DNA of 5,292 nucleotides from Verrucomicrobiota bacterium (GTDB lineage: Bacteria; Verrucomicrobiota; Verrucomicrobiia; Opitutales; Opitutaceae): contig JAEXPG010000525.1 of assembly GCA_023447015.1 (NCBI GenBank), positions 1 to 5,292 of the forward strand, written 5' to 3'. The notes beneath the pieces are model-generated. The model had not been told where the DNA came from. It saw nothing but the letters and a program-made list of their open reading frames with translations, and did not search any database. This document shows, piece after piece, positions 1-5,292 of the stretch. Position 1 is the first letter of the stretch. Each line of letters starts with the position of its first letter. The translations under genes were made by a program, and so were the position numbers.

Positions 1-2739
1 TTCGGCGGTCTGGGCCTCGAGCTCGGCGCGTTGCTTCTGGATCCGGCCCGACTCCTCGCGGGCGGCGGCGCGTTCCTTCTCCAGCGCGGCCTGGGCGGCG
101 GCGAGGTCGGCCTCCTGCTGGGCGCGGGCCTGTTCGAACTCGCGCTTCGCCTGCTCGATCCCGGCGAGTTTCTGCGCCTCGACGGCGAGGCGCTTCGCCT
201 CGGCGTCGAGCTCGGCCTCCCACTGCTTCTGCTCGGTGCGGGCGCCCTCGAGCTCCGCGGCGTCCTGCGCGATCTTCGAGCGTTCGGCGGCGAGCTTGGC
301 GTTGGCCTGCTCAAATTCCTTCTGCTGCTCCAGGAGCTTCGCCTTGCGGGCGGCCAGATCGGCAGCTTCGGCGTTCGCCTTCTCCGCCGCGGCCTTGGCC
401 TCCGCAGCCTCCTTGGCCAGCTTGGCCTGGGCTTCCTTGAGCTGGACCTGTTCGGCCTCCTGCGCCGCCTCGGTGGCGGCGAGCTGGCTGGCCCGTTGCG
501 AAAGCTTCTTGTTCTCGTCGGCGAACTTCGCCTCGTTCTCGCGCAGCGCCTTCTCCTGCGTCTGCAGCTCCTCGAGCTTGCGCTTGGCCTGGGCGACAAG
601 GGCCATCTCCTCGGCGAGCTTGGCCTCGCGGTCGGAAAGTTCCGCCTCGCGCATCGCGAGCGCGGACTTGTCCTGCTTGAGCTTGGCGTCGGCGTTCTTG
701 ATCTCGCCGAAACGGGTCTGCTCCTGCGCCAGGCGCTCCTCGGCGGCCTTCAGCTTCTCCTCGCGCTGGGCCAACGCCTCGGAGGTCTTCTCCAGCTGCT
801 GCTTGAGCACCTTCAGCTCCTCGAGCTTGGCGATCTCGGCTTCGACGAGCTCCCGCTCGCCGGCCAGCTCGCTCTTGGCCTTGGCCAGGGCGGCCTTCTC
901 GGCCTCCTGCTTGGCGACGGCATCGGCCAGCTCGGCCTCGCGTTTGGCGAGGGCGGCCTTCCCCTGTTCGAGAAACTTGGACTGCTGCTCGACGGCCGCC
1001 TGGTCGGCCGCGATGGCGGCGGCCTGCTCCGCCTGCTCGGCCTCCTGGGCCTGCACCTGGGCCAGCTGGGTCTTGAGCAGCTCCTGCTGGCGGACAAGCC
1101 CCTGGCGCTCGCCTTCGAGCTGTCCCTGCAGGCGCGCAAATTCCTTCTGCTTCGTCGCCAGCACGGCCGCGTCGCGCTCGAGCTTGGCGGCGTGGTCGCG
1201 CACCTGGGTCTGCTCCTCGCGGAGCCCCGCGAGTTCGCGGCGGGCGTTCTCGATGTCGGCCTGTTCGCCGGCGACGGCCTCGGCGGAGGCGGCCAGCTGC
1301 TTCTCGCGCCGGTCGAGCTCGGCCTCGCGGGACTTGAGCCGCTCGAGCCGGGTCAGCTTGAGGTCGAGCTCGGTGCGCTCGGCCCGCAACGCCTTCTCCT
1401 TCTCGGCGAGAGTGTTCTCCGTGAGCCGGATGCCCTCGCGCTGCTCCTCGATCTGGATGCGCTCGTCCTCGAGCTGCTGGCGCTCGGCGGCGAGCTGGCG
1501 GCGCTTCTCCTCGAAGCCGCGGGAATTCGTGGTGAACGCCGTCTCCTGCTCCTTGAGCCGGGCGGTGGCGGCGGCGAGCTCGGCCCGGGACTTCTCGACC
1601 TGGGCGCGTTCGACCACCGCCTGTTCGGCCTCCGCCTGGAGGGCGGCGAGCTGCTGATGCTCCTCGGCCAGCGCCTGCTCGCGCTTGGCGAGATCGGCCG
1701 CGACAGCATCGAGCTGCTTCTGGCGCTCGAGCTTCGCTGTAAGGTCGGACTTGAGACGGGCGGCCTCGGCATTGGCCTTCTCGGCGGCGGCCTTGAGCGC
1801 GGCCACCTCCTCGCGGTCGGCGGCCAGCCGGGCCTCGGCCTGCTTGGCGGTGGCGAGCTCGGCCTCGGCCTGCTGCAGCCGTTCCTCGAACTCCGCCACA
1901 CGCTTCTCCTGCGCGGCCTTCTCGGCCGACGCCGACTGGGACTGCTTGCCGCGGCTGCTGGCGAGCTCGGCCTGCTGCTTGGCCAACGCGGCGCGCTCCT
2001 GCTCGATGGCGACCTTCTCGGCCTCCAACGTCGCGATCAGCTGCTGCGCCTGCTTCGCCTCGGCCTGGATCTTCTGCAGCTGCGCGCGGGCCGATGCCGT
2101 CTCGGCCTCGACCTTCTGCGACTGCGAACGGCTCAGCTGGAGCGACTCGACCTCGCCCTGGAGCGCCTCGCGCTCGGCCCGGAGGTTCTCGGTCGCGATG
2201 GCCAGGTCGCTCTGTTCCTTGGAAAGTTTCGCGAGCTCGGCCTTCAGGGCCGCAAGCTGCTGCGCGATGACGCCGGTGTCGGCACCGGCCGGAGCCTTCG
2301 CGCCCGGCTTGCCGGCGGGCGCGGCCGCGACCGCCGGGAGACCGTCGATCTCACCGACCGCGTCGGCATTGAAAGCCTGGCCGGGGCGCAGCAACGCGCA
2401 CACGCGTTCCGCGATGGCCTTGAAGTCCTCGGGCTGGTTGAAGACGTCCGCCACCCCGAGGCGGATCGCCTGGATGATCGCCGGGAGCGCCAGATCCTTC
2501 GCCATGAGGAAGACCGGCAGCGTGGGCTGTTCGCTGCGGATCGCCCCGAGCATGTCGGCCTCGGGCGTGCGCAACGACTGCTCGATCAGGGCGAGATCGA
2601 ACGATTCGTGCTTGGCCAGCTCGACAGCCTCCGCCGCTTTCGCGGCGGCGCGAATGTCGAAACCCGCATCGGCGAGCAGCAGGGTCAGGGTGCGCTTCGC
2701 CTTCGGGTTGCTGTGGGCGATCAGGATTTTCTTCGTCAA
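1..2739 (-). CDS. Pseudo-receiver domain fused to a giant coiled coil (partial, C-terminus beyond the left edge)
   Basis: Read leftward from a TTG at 2739, this frame stays open for 913 codons to base 1 without a stop. Residues 3-118 follow the alternating strand/helix pattern of a response-regulator receiver: ILIAHSNP (5-12) at strand 1, FDLALIEQ (47-54) at strand 3, LPVFLMAK (74-81) at strand 4 and DVFNQPEDF (98-106) at strand 5. All five phosphotransfer positions are altered: the Asp pair is H9-S10, the acceptor Asp is E53, the Thr is M79 and the Lys is Q102. The Pro after the Lys position is kept (P103). Residues 119-157 are an Ala/Pro/Gly linker. From about 158 on, the protein is Ala/Glu/Gln/Lys/Arg/Leu-rich with no proline at all. 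Heptad leucines are visible, for example L642, L649, L656, L663, L670 then F677. There is no Tyr, one Cys (114) and one Trp (840). I infer a non-phosphorylatable docking domain on a long cytoplasmic rod, perhaps a scaffold or polarity protein as in FrzS/AglZ. There is no signal peptide or membrane segment in the visible part. The start is fixed by the fold beginning at residue 3. An in-frame TTG at 2796 would add a Pro-rich 19 residues and is less likely. No Shine-Dalgarno sequence is visible. The reading frame is very secure; the function is speculative. Confidence 0.93.
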   Translation of the reverse strand, partial: MTKKILIAHSNPKAKRTLTLLLADAGFDIRAAAKAAEAVELAKHESFDLALIEQSLRTPEADMLGAIRSEQPTLPVFLMAKDLALPAIIQAIRLGVADVFNQPEDFKAIAERVCALLRPGQAFNADAVGEIDGLPAVAAAPAGKPGAKAPAGADTGVIAQQLAALKAELAKLSKEQSDLAIATENLRAEREALQGEVESLQLSRSQSQKVEAETASARAQLQKIQAEAKQAQQLIATLEAEKVAIEQERAALAKQQAELASSRGKQSQSASAEKAAQEKRVAEFEERLQQAEAELATAKQAEARLAADREEVAALKAAAEKANAEAARLKSDLTAKLERQKQLDAVAADLAKREQALAEEHQQLAALQAEAEQAVVERAQVEKSRAELAAATARLKEQETAFTTNSRGFEEKRRQLAAERQQLEDERIQIEEQREGIRLTENTLAEKEKALRAERTELDLKLTRLERLKSREAELDRREKQLAASAEAVAGEQADIENARRELAGLREEQTQVRDHAAKLERDAAVLATKQKEFARLQGQLEGERQGLVRQQELLKTQLAQVQAQEAEQAEQAAAIAADQAAVEQQSKFLEQGKAALAKREAELADAVAKQEAEKAALAKAKSELAGERELVEAEIAKLEELKVLKQQLEKTSEALAQREEKLKAAEERLAQEQTRFGEIKNADAKLKQDKSALAMREAELSDREAKLAEEMALVAQAKRKLEELQTQEKALRENEAKFADENKKLSQRASQLAATEAAQEAEQVQLKEAQAKLAKEAAEAKAAAEKANAEAADLAARKAKLLEQQKEFEQANAKLAAERSKIAQDAAELEGARTEQKQWEAELDAEAKRLAVEAQKLAGIEQAKREFEQARAQQEADLAAAQAALEKERAAAREESGRIQKQRAELEAQTAE

Positions 2740-3151
2740 GGCTGGGAGGAAAAATGTGGGTGTGGGGTGAAGAGGTAAACGGGGCGAATCGGACAAGACA
2801 AGCGGGGTTTTCCCGACCTGAGGCCGATCGCAGGGGATCCTCGACGAACGATCTTCATCGGCATTCTACCTCAGAATTTCGCCGTGAAAAGTGCCGCCAA
2901 CCCGGCAAAAAGCCAATGTTCACGAAGTCTTTACCGCCAAAACCAGCCCGGAAACGGCTGAATCCCCCACCCGCCCCGACGGGCCCCGGCCGTTCGCCTC
3001 CGGCGCCGATCCCGGCACGACCCTACGCCTCCTTGGCCGAACCGTTCGCACCGACTTGGAAGCCGGGAGAGCCGGACACCGCGCTCCAACCGCGGACTGC
3101 AGCAGGGCTCAAGCTGCGCCCTTGCCGCGCCACCGGCTCCGCGGACCAGCT
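2740..3151. other. Gene-free intergenic region between natB and the pseudo-receiver gene
   Basis: This 412-bp gap follows the natB stop and precedes the pseudo-receiver start; both genes read leftward. I find no credible gene in it. The frames crossing it are Pro/Arg-rich, lack a recognisable fold and run antisense into natB. The part near natB is very GC-rich with short dyads: GCAGC-N9-GCTGC (3099-3117), CGAAC-C-GTTCG (3038-3048) and GCCG-N4-CGGC (3005-3016). None is followed by a T-run on the minus strand, so I cannot name an intrinsic terminator for natAB. A further dyad, TGCCG-N6-CGGCA (2892-2907), is followed on the minus strand by CTTTTC and is the closest to terminator-like, but its stem is weak. 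The half nearer the pseudo-receiver gene (about 2750-2945) is visibly richer in A/T, as expected of a promoter and leader. A small CGGG-AAAAC-CCCG hairpin (minus-strand reading, 2803-2815) lies in the presumed leader. Confidence 0.7.
2863..2890 (-). promoter_or_regulatory. Candidate sigma70-type promoter for the pseudo-receiver gene
   Basis: On the minus strand, TTTTCA (2890-2885, four of six matches to TTGACA) is followed after 16 bases by TAGAAT (2868-2863, five of six matches to TATAAT). It lies in the A/T-richer part of the gap and would start transcription near 2856, leaving a leader of about 117 bases before the TTG start. It is the best match I found by eye on this strand. The assignment rests on consensus resemblance only, and the long leader and non-consensus -35 weaken it. 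Confidence 0.35.
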
Positions 3152-4351
3152 CTACGCGCGGAACAGCACCGACTCGCGCTTGAACAACGCCACCGCGGCG
3201 GCCAGCGCGCCCGCGGCGTAGAGCGCCGTCGAGCCGAAGATCAGCGCGAGCGCCGGCCAATGCCACACGCCCGAAAGCATCTCCTTGCACGCCAGCGTCA
3301 GGTTGAGGATCGGCACCAGCGCCAGCTTCGCGTTGAGCTCCACCCCGGGCAGCATGCCGATCATCGCCGGCAGCACGATGACGATGGCCATCGGCGACAC
3401 ATAGGTCTGCGCCTCCTTGTGGCTCTTCGCGAACAGGGCCACCGCCAGCAGCACCGCCGCAAACAGCACCGCCATCGGCAGCACCATCACGAACACGCCG
3501 ACCACCCCCAGCGGATCGAGCGCCAGCGCCGCCGGCCCGCCCGGTCCGCGGAACAGCAGCGCCCCGCCGGCCAGGATGCACGCGACCATCGACACCAGCG
3601 TGCACGCCATCGTCGCCAACGAGGCCGTGAGCACCGTGAAAAACTTCCCCAGGACCAGCGCCGTGCGGTTCACCGGGCTGCACAGCAGCGTCTCCATCGT
3701 GCCGCGCTCCTTCTCGCCGGCCGTGAGATCGATCGCCGGATACATCGCGCCGGTGAAACAGAGCAGGATGATGACGTACGGCACCACGCCGCCGACCAGG
3801 TTGCCGCCCACCTTCTCCGGCGGCGCGGCGTTCTTCCGCTCGAGGAGGAACGGCTTCACCAGCGCGGCCGGCAGCCCGCGCTGTTCGAGCCGCTCCGCCA
3901 CTGTGCGCTCGCGCAGCTCGCGGAAGAACCGCTCCAGCTCGCCCACGCCGAAACCGCTCTTCATCTCGCCCTCGTAGTGGTGCAGCGTCACCGTCGCCGG
4001 CTCACCCGCGGCCAGGGCCGCTTCGAAGCCGGCCGGCAGCTCCACCGCGGCGCGCACGCGCTTGTCGGCGATCATGCGGCGGAAATCGCCCTCGGCCTCC
4101 ACGACGCGCAGCCGCTGGTCGGCGCGCAACGCCGCCACGGTCGCCGGCGAGTCCGCCCCGCCGACGACCACGATCGGAGACACCTCGTCCTGCGCCTTCT
4201 TCACGACCTTCGCGGTGATGGCGCCGGCGACGAGCATCAGCACCGGCATCACCAGCGTCGGCACGACAAACATCGAGATCACCGCGCGCCGGTCGCGCAG
4301 CGAGTCGCGGAGTTCCTTCGCATAGACCGTCCAGACATTCGACCAGAACAT
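3152..4351 (-). CDS. natB: ABC-2 type transporter permease, NatB family
   Basis: This is a 399-residue membrane subunit of an ABC exporter, close to the usual size of NatB-family permeases. The N-terminus has the cytoplasmic stretch VYAKELRDSLRDRR (9-22) and then a first membrane segment around 24-46. Residues about 49-185 form a large extracytoplasmic domain. A C-terminal block of about five more hydrophobic segments follows (roughly 186-207, 239-266, 282-308, 320-336, 366-390). Between segments 2 and 3 lies the conserved ABC-2 loop GEKERGTMETLLCSPVNR (212-229), which is expected to contact the ATPase. The ATG at 4351 is 14 bases after the natA stop, so the two are almost certainly co-transcribed and probably translationally coupled. 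A G-run (GGGG, 4359-4362) seven bases upstream is the only SD-like signal. In B. subtilis NatAB exports Na+ with ATP, but related pairs carry other substrates, and nothing here fixes the ion or molecule. Family assignment is strong; substrate is unknown. Confidence 0.93.
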   Translation of the reverse strand: MFWSNVWTVYAKELRDSLRDRRAVISMFVVPTLVMPVLMLVAGAITAKVVKKAQDEVSPIVVVGGADSPATVAALRADQRLRVVEAEGDFRRMIADKRVRAAVELPAGFEAALAAGEPATVTLHHYEGEMKSGFGVGELERFFRELRERTVAERLEQRGLPAALVKPFLLERKNAAPPEKVGGNLVGGVVPYVIILLCFTGAMYPAIDLTAGEKERGTMETLLCSPVNRTALVLGKFFTVLTASLATMACTLVSMVACILAGGALLFRGPGGPAALALDPLGVVGVFVMVLPMAVLFAAVLLAVALFAKSHKEAQTYVSPMAIVIVLPAMIGMLPGVELNAKLALVPILNLTLACKEMLSGVWHWPALALIFGSTALYAAGALAAAVALFKRESVLFRA

Positions 4352-4365
4352 CGTTGTGCCCCGTT

Positions 4366-5127
4366 TCAGTTGGTTTCCCCGCCCGCCGGTCCGGCTTCGC
4401 CGCCGACCGCCTTCACGAAGACCTCCTCGAGGTCGCGTTCGCCGAACCGCTCCCGCAGCTCGGCCAACGTGCCCTCGGCCAGCAGCCGGCCACCGTGGAT
4501 GATGCCGATGGTGTCGCAGAGCTTCTCGGCCTCCGTCATGACGTGCGTCGAGTAGATCACGGTCTTGCCGCGCTCGCGGCAGCCGCGCACGAACCGCACG
4601 ATCGCCCGCGCGGCCATCACGTCGAGCCCGAGCGTCGGCTCGTCGAAGATCATCACCGCCGGATCGTGGATGAGCGTGCGCGCGATCGAGGTGCGCTGCT
4701 TCATCCCGGTCGAGAGCTTGTCGCAGCGCCGGTCGAGGAACTCGTGCAGTTCCAGCTCGTCGGCCAGCCGCGCCAACCGCACGGCCAGCTCCGCCTCGGC
4801 CAGCCCGTGCAGCCGCCCGAAATAGGCGATCGTCTCGCGCGCCGTGAGGCGGCCGTACAGCGCGGTGCTCGCGGCGAGGAAGCCGACCTGCGCGCGGACG
4901 CGCTCCGGCTCGGCCACGACGTCGCACCCGCCGACCGAGGCCGTGCCGGAGGTCGGCTGCAGCAGGGTGGCGAGCAGGCGGAGCGCGGTGGTCTTGCCGG
5001 CGCCGTTGGCGCCGAGCAGGCCGTAGATCCGGCCGGGCGCGGCGCGCAACGTGAGGCCGTCGACCGCGCGGATCTCACCGCGTTTGCGGTCGCGGAAGAC
5101 CTTGGTGAGCTCCCGGGTTTCGATCAT
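4366..5127 (-). CDS. natA: ABC transporter ATP-binding protein, NatA family
   Basis: This is a 253-residue cytoplasmic ATPase that should power the NatB-like permease encoded just downstream. All core motifs are present in order: Walker A GANGAGKTT (39-47, Lys45), signature LSTGMKQR (138-145), Walker B VMIFDEPT (158-165, catalytic Glu163), D-loop GLD (167-169) and switch His195 within STHVMTEAE. The usual Q-loop glutamine is missing: the stretch VGFLAASTALYGRLT (81-95) has Ala86 there. From memory this is common in NatA-type proteins and need not mean loss of activity. The C-terminal DLEEVFVKAV (232-241) is typical of exporter ATPases of this group. The start is the ATG at 5127, giving the normal family N-terminus MIETRELTKVF. 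The frame stays open upstream over the regulator's 3' end, but that part is out-of-frame shadow. A GTG overlapping the regulator stop (near 5175) is a weaker alternative. No Shine-Dalgarno sequence precedes 5127. Confidence 0.95.
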   Translation of the reverse strand: MIETRELTKVFRDRKRGEIRAVDGLTLRAAPGRIYGLLGANGAGKTTALRLLATLLQPTSGTASVGGCDVVAEPERVRAQVGFLAASTALYGRLTARETIAYFGRLHGLAEAELAVRLARLADELELHEFLDRRCDKLSTGMKQRTSIARTLIHDPAVMIFDEPTLGLDVMAARAIVRFVRGCRERGKTVIYSTHVMTEAEKLCDTIGIIHGGRLLAEGTLAELRERFGERDLEEVFVKAVGGEAGPAGGETN

Positions 5128-5144
5128 GGCGGAGGATCTGGGGC

Positions 5145-5164
5145 GTTGCGTATGGAAACGCAAC
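5145..5164. repeat. Perfect 7-bp inverted repeat between the LytTR regulator and natA
   Basis: GTTGCGT (5145-5151) and ACGCAAC (5158-5164) are exact reverse complements separated by six bases. The dyad fills nearly half of the 44-base gap between the regulator's stop and natA. In the transcript it would form a 7-bp stem with a 6-nt loop, ending 17 bases before the natA ATG. There is no T-run after it on the minus strand, so it is not a standard terminator. It could be an operator, an mRNA processing or stabilising hairpin, or a structure limiting natA translation. It does not match the direct-repeat form of known LytTR binding sites. The symmetry is certain; the function is not. Confidence 0.6.
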
Positions 5165-5171
5165 CACCGGT

Positions 5172-5292
5172 TCACAGGCTCATCTGCTCGCGGAAGGACT
5201 GCGCCTGCCGGCGCGAGAGCTCGACCCGCGGTCCGCCCTTGATGTGCACGAGCAGGCCGCCGCTGAACCACGGCTCGATCTTGTCGATCCAC
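5172..5292 (-). CDS. LytTR-family response regulator, C-terminal end only (partial)
   Basis: Only the last 39 residues are in the window, starting with WIDKIEPWFSGGLL and ending at a TGA at 5172-5174; the rest lies beyond the right edge. The segment matches the end of a LytTR DNA-binding domain: a DKIEPW strand, a glycine turn, LLVHIKGGPRVELSRRQ (the family's 'G..v.vSRr' ending) and a short C-terminal helix SFREQMSL. LytTR domains usually sit behind a receiver domain in AgrA/LytR/AlgR-type regulators. They bind promoter DNA when a partner histidine kinase phosphorylates the receiver. The gene lies 44 bases upstream of natA on the same strand. This mirrors B. subtilis natR beside natAB and suggests it controls the transporter. 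A histidine kinase gene is expected just outside the right edge. The receiver half cannot be seen, so a LytTR protein of another architecture is possible. Confidence 0.8.
   Translation of the reverse strand, partial: WIDKIEPWFSGGLLVHIKGGPRVELSRRQAQSFREQMSL

Noticed and set aside
236..1657. Plus-strand 473-codon Ser/Ala-rich open frame
   Set aside because: This is another antisense shadow of the same GC-rich repetitive coding sequence, kept open by composition. It shows no domain or credible start context. The same applies to the plus-strand frame at 1685-2770 and the off-frame minus-strand frames at 813-1139 and 1353-1901.
1..2268. DNA-level tandem repeat array suggested by recurring 'ctcggcctc'-like words
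   Set aside because: The recurring words reflect Glu-Ala-Glu codons in a coiled coil. I see no fixed repeat length or conserved spacer, so this is neither a CRISPR array nor a satellite.
31..2778. Plus-strand 915-codon Leu/Gly-rich open frame
   Set aside because: It lies in exact codon register opposite the minus-strand coiled-coil gene. Antisense of GAG, AAG and CAG codons gives CTC, CTT and CTG (Leu), and antisense of GCC gives GGC (Gly), which explains its odd composition. It has no recognisable fold, whereas the minus strand gives a receiver domain and heptads.
2754..3221. Plus-strand 155-codon frame across the intergenic gap
   Set aside because: It is Pro/Arg/Ala-rich with no recognisable domain, overlaps the 3' end of natB antisense, and has no ribosome binding site that I can see.
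2891..4555. Plus-strand 554-codon His/Arg-rich open frame
   Set aside because: It lies antisense to natB and the end of natA, which have unmistakable family motifs. Its His/Arg-rich low-complexity product is what antisense of GC-rich transporter codons yields.
4352..4927. N-terminal extension of natB upstream of 4351
   Set aside because: The frame is open upstream, but that stretch is the out-of-frame reading of natA. The family N-terminus begins at the ATG at 4351.
5131..5137. GGAGGAT resembling a Shine-Dalgarno sequence near the natA start
   Set aside because: It is on the plus strand; on the coding (minus) strand it reads ATCCTCC and cannot pair with the 16S rRNA 3' end. The same holds for GGGAGGA at 2744-2750 beside the pseudo-receiver start.

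Overview
The window is a high-GC bacterial chromosome segment in which every gene I can support is read from the minus strand. In transcription order (right to left) it holds the last 39 codons of a LytTR-type response regulator, a NatA-like ABC transporter ATPase, its NatB-like ABC-2 permease, a 412-bp gene-free gap, and a very long gene running off the left edge. No gene has a clear Shine-Dalgarno sequence. The NatA/NatB/LytTR arrangement and the GC-rich codon use would fit Verrucomicrobiota (for example Opitutaceae) or another GC-rich, often SD-poor phylum. This lineage is a guess from style, not evidence from a marker gene.

Right part (3152-5292): a transport operon. The LytTR regulator, natA (253 aa) and natB (399 aa) are separated by 44 and 14 bases. 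This parallels the Bacillus subtilis NatK/NatR-NatAB arrangement, in which a two-component system with a LytTR regulator controls an ABC exporter linked to Na+ efflux. The substrate here is not shown by the sequence. A perfect 7-bp inverted repeat lies between the regulator and natA.

Middle (2740-3151): no credible gene. It holds the end of the natAB unit and a candidate sigma70-type promoter reading toward the left-hand gene.

Left part (1-2739): one uninterrupted minus-strand reading frame of 913 codons, open at the window edge. The long plus-strand frames here are its antisense shadows. It begins with a receiver-like domain in which every phosphotransfer residue is replaced (acidic pair to His-Ser, phospho-acceptor Asp to Glu, Thr to Met, Lys to Gln). 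An Ala/Pro/Gly linker follows, then more than 750 residues of proline-free Ala/Glu/Gln/Lys/Arg/Leu coiled coil. This plan, a pseudo-receiver on a giant coiled-coil rod, resembles that of the Myxococcus motility/polarity proteins FrzS and AglZ. It is the most interesting object in the window. Homology to those proteins is not established, and low-complexity coils converge easily.
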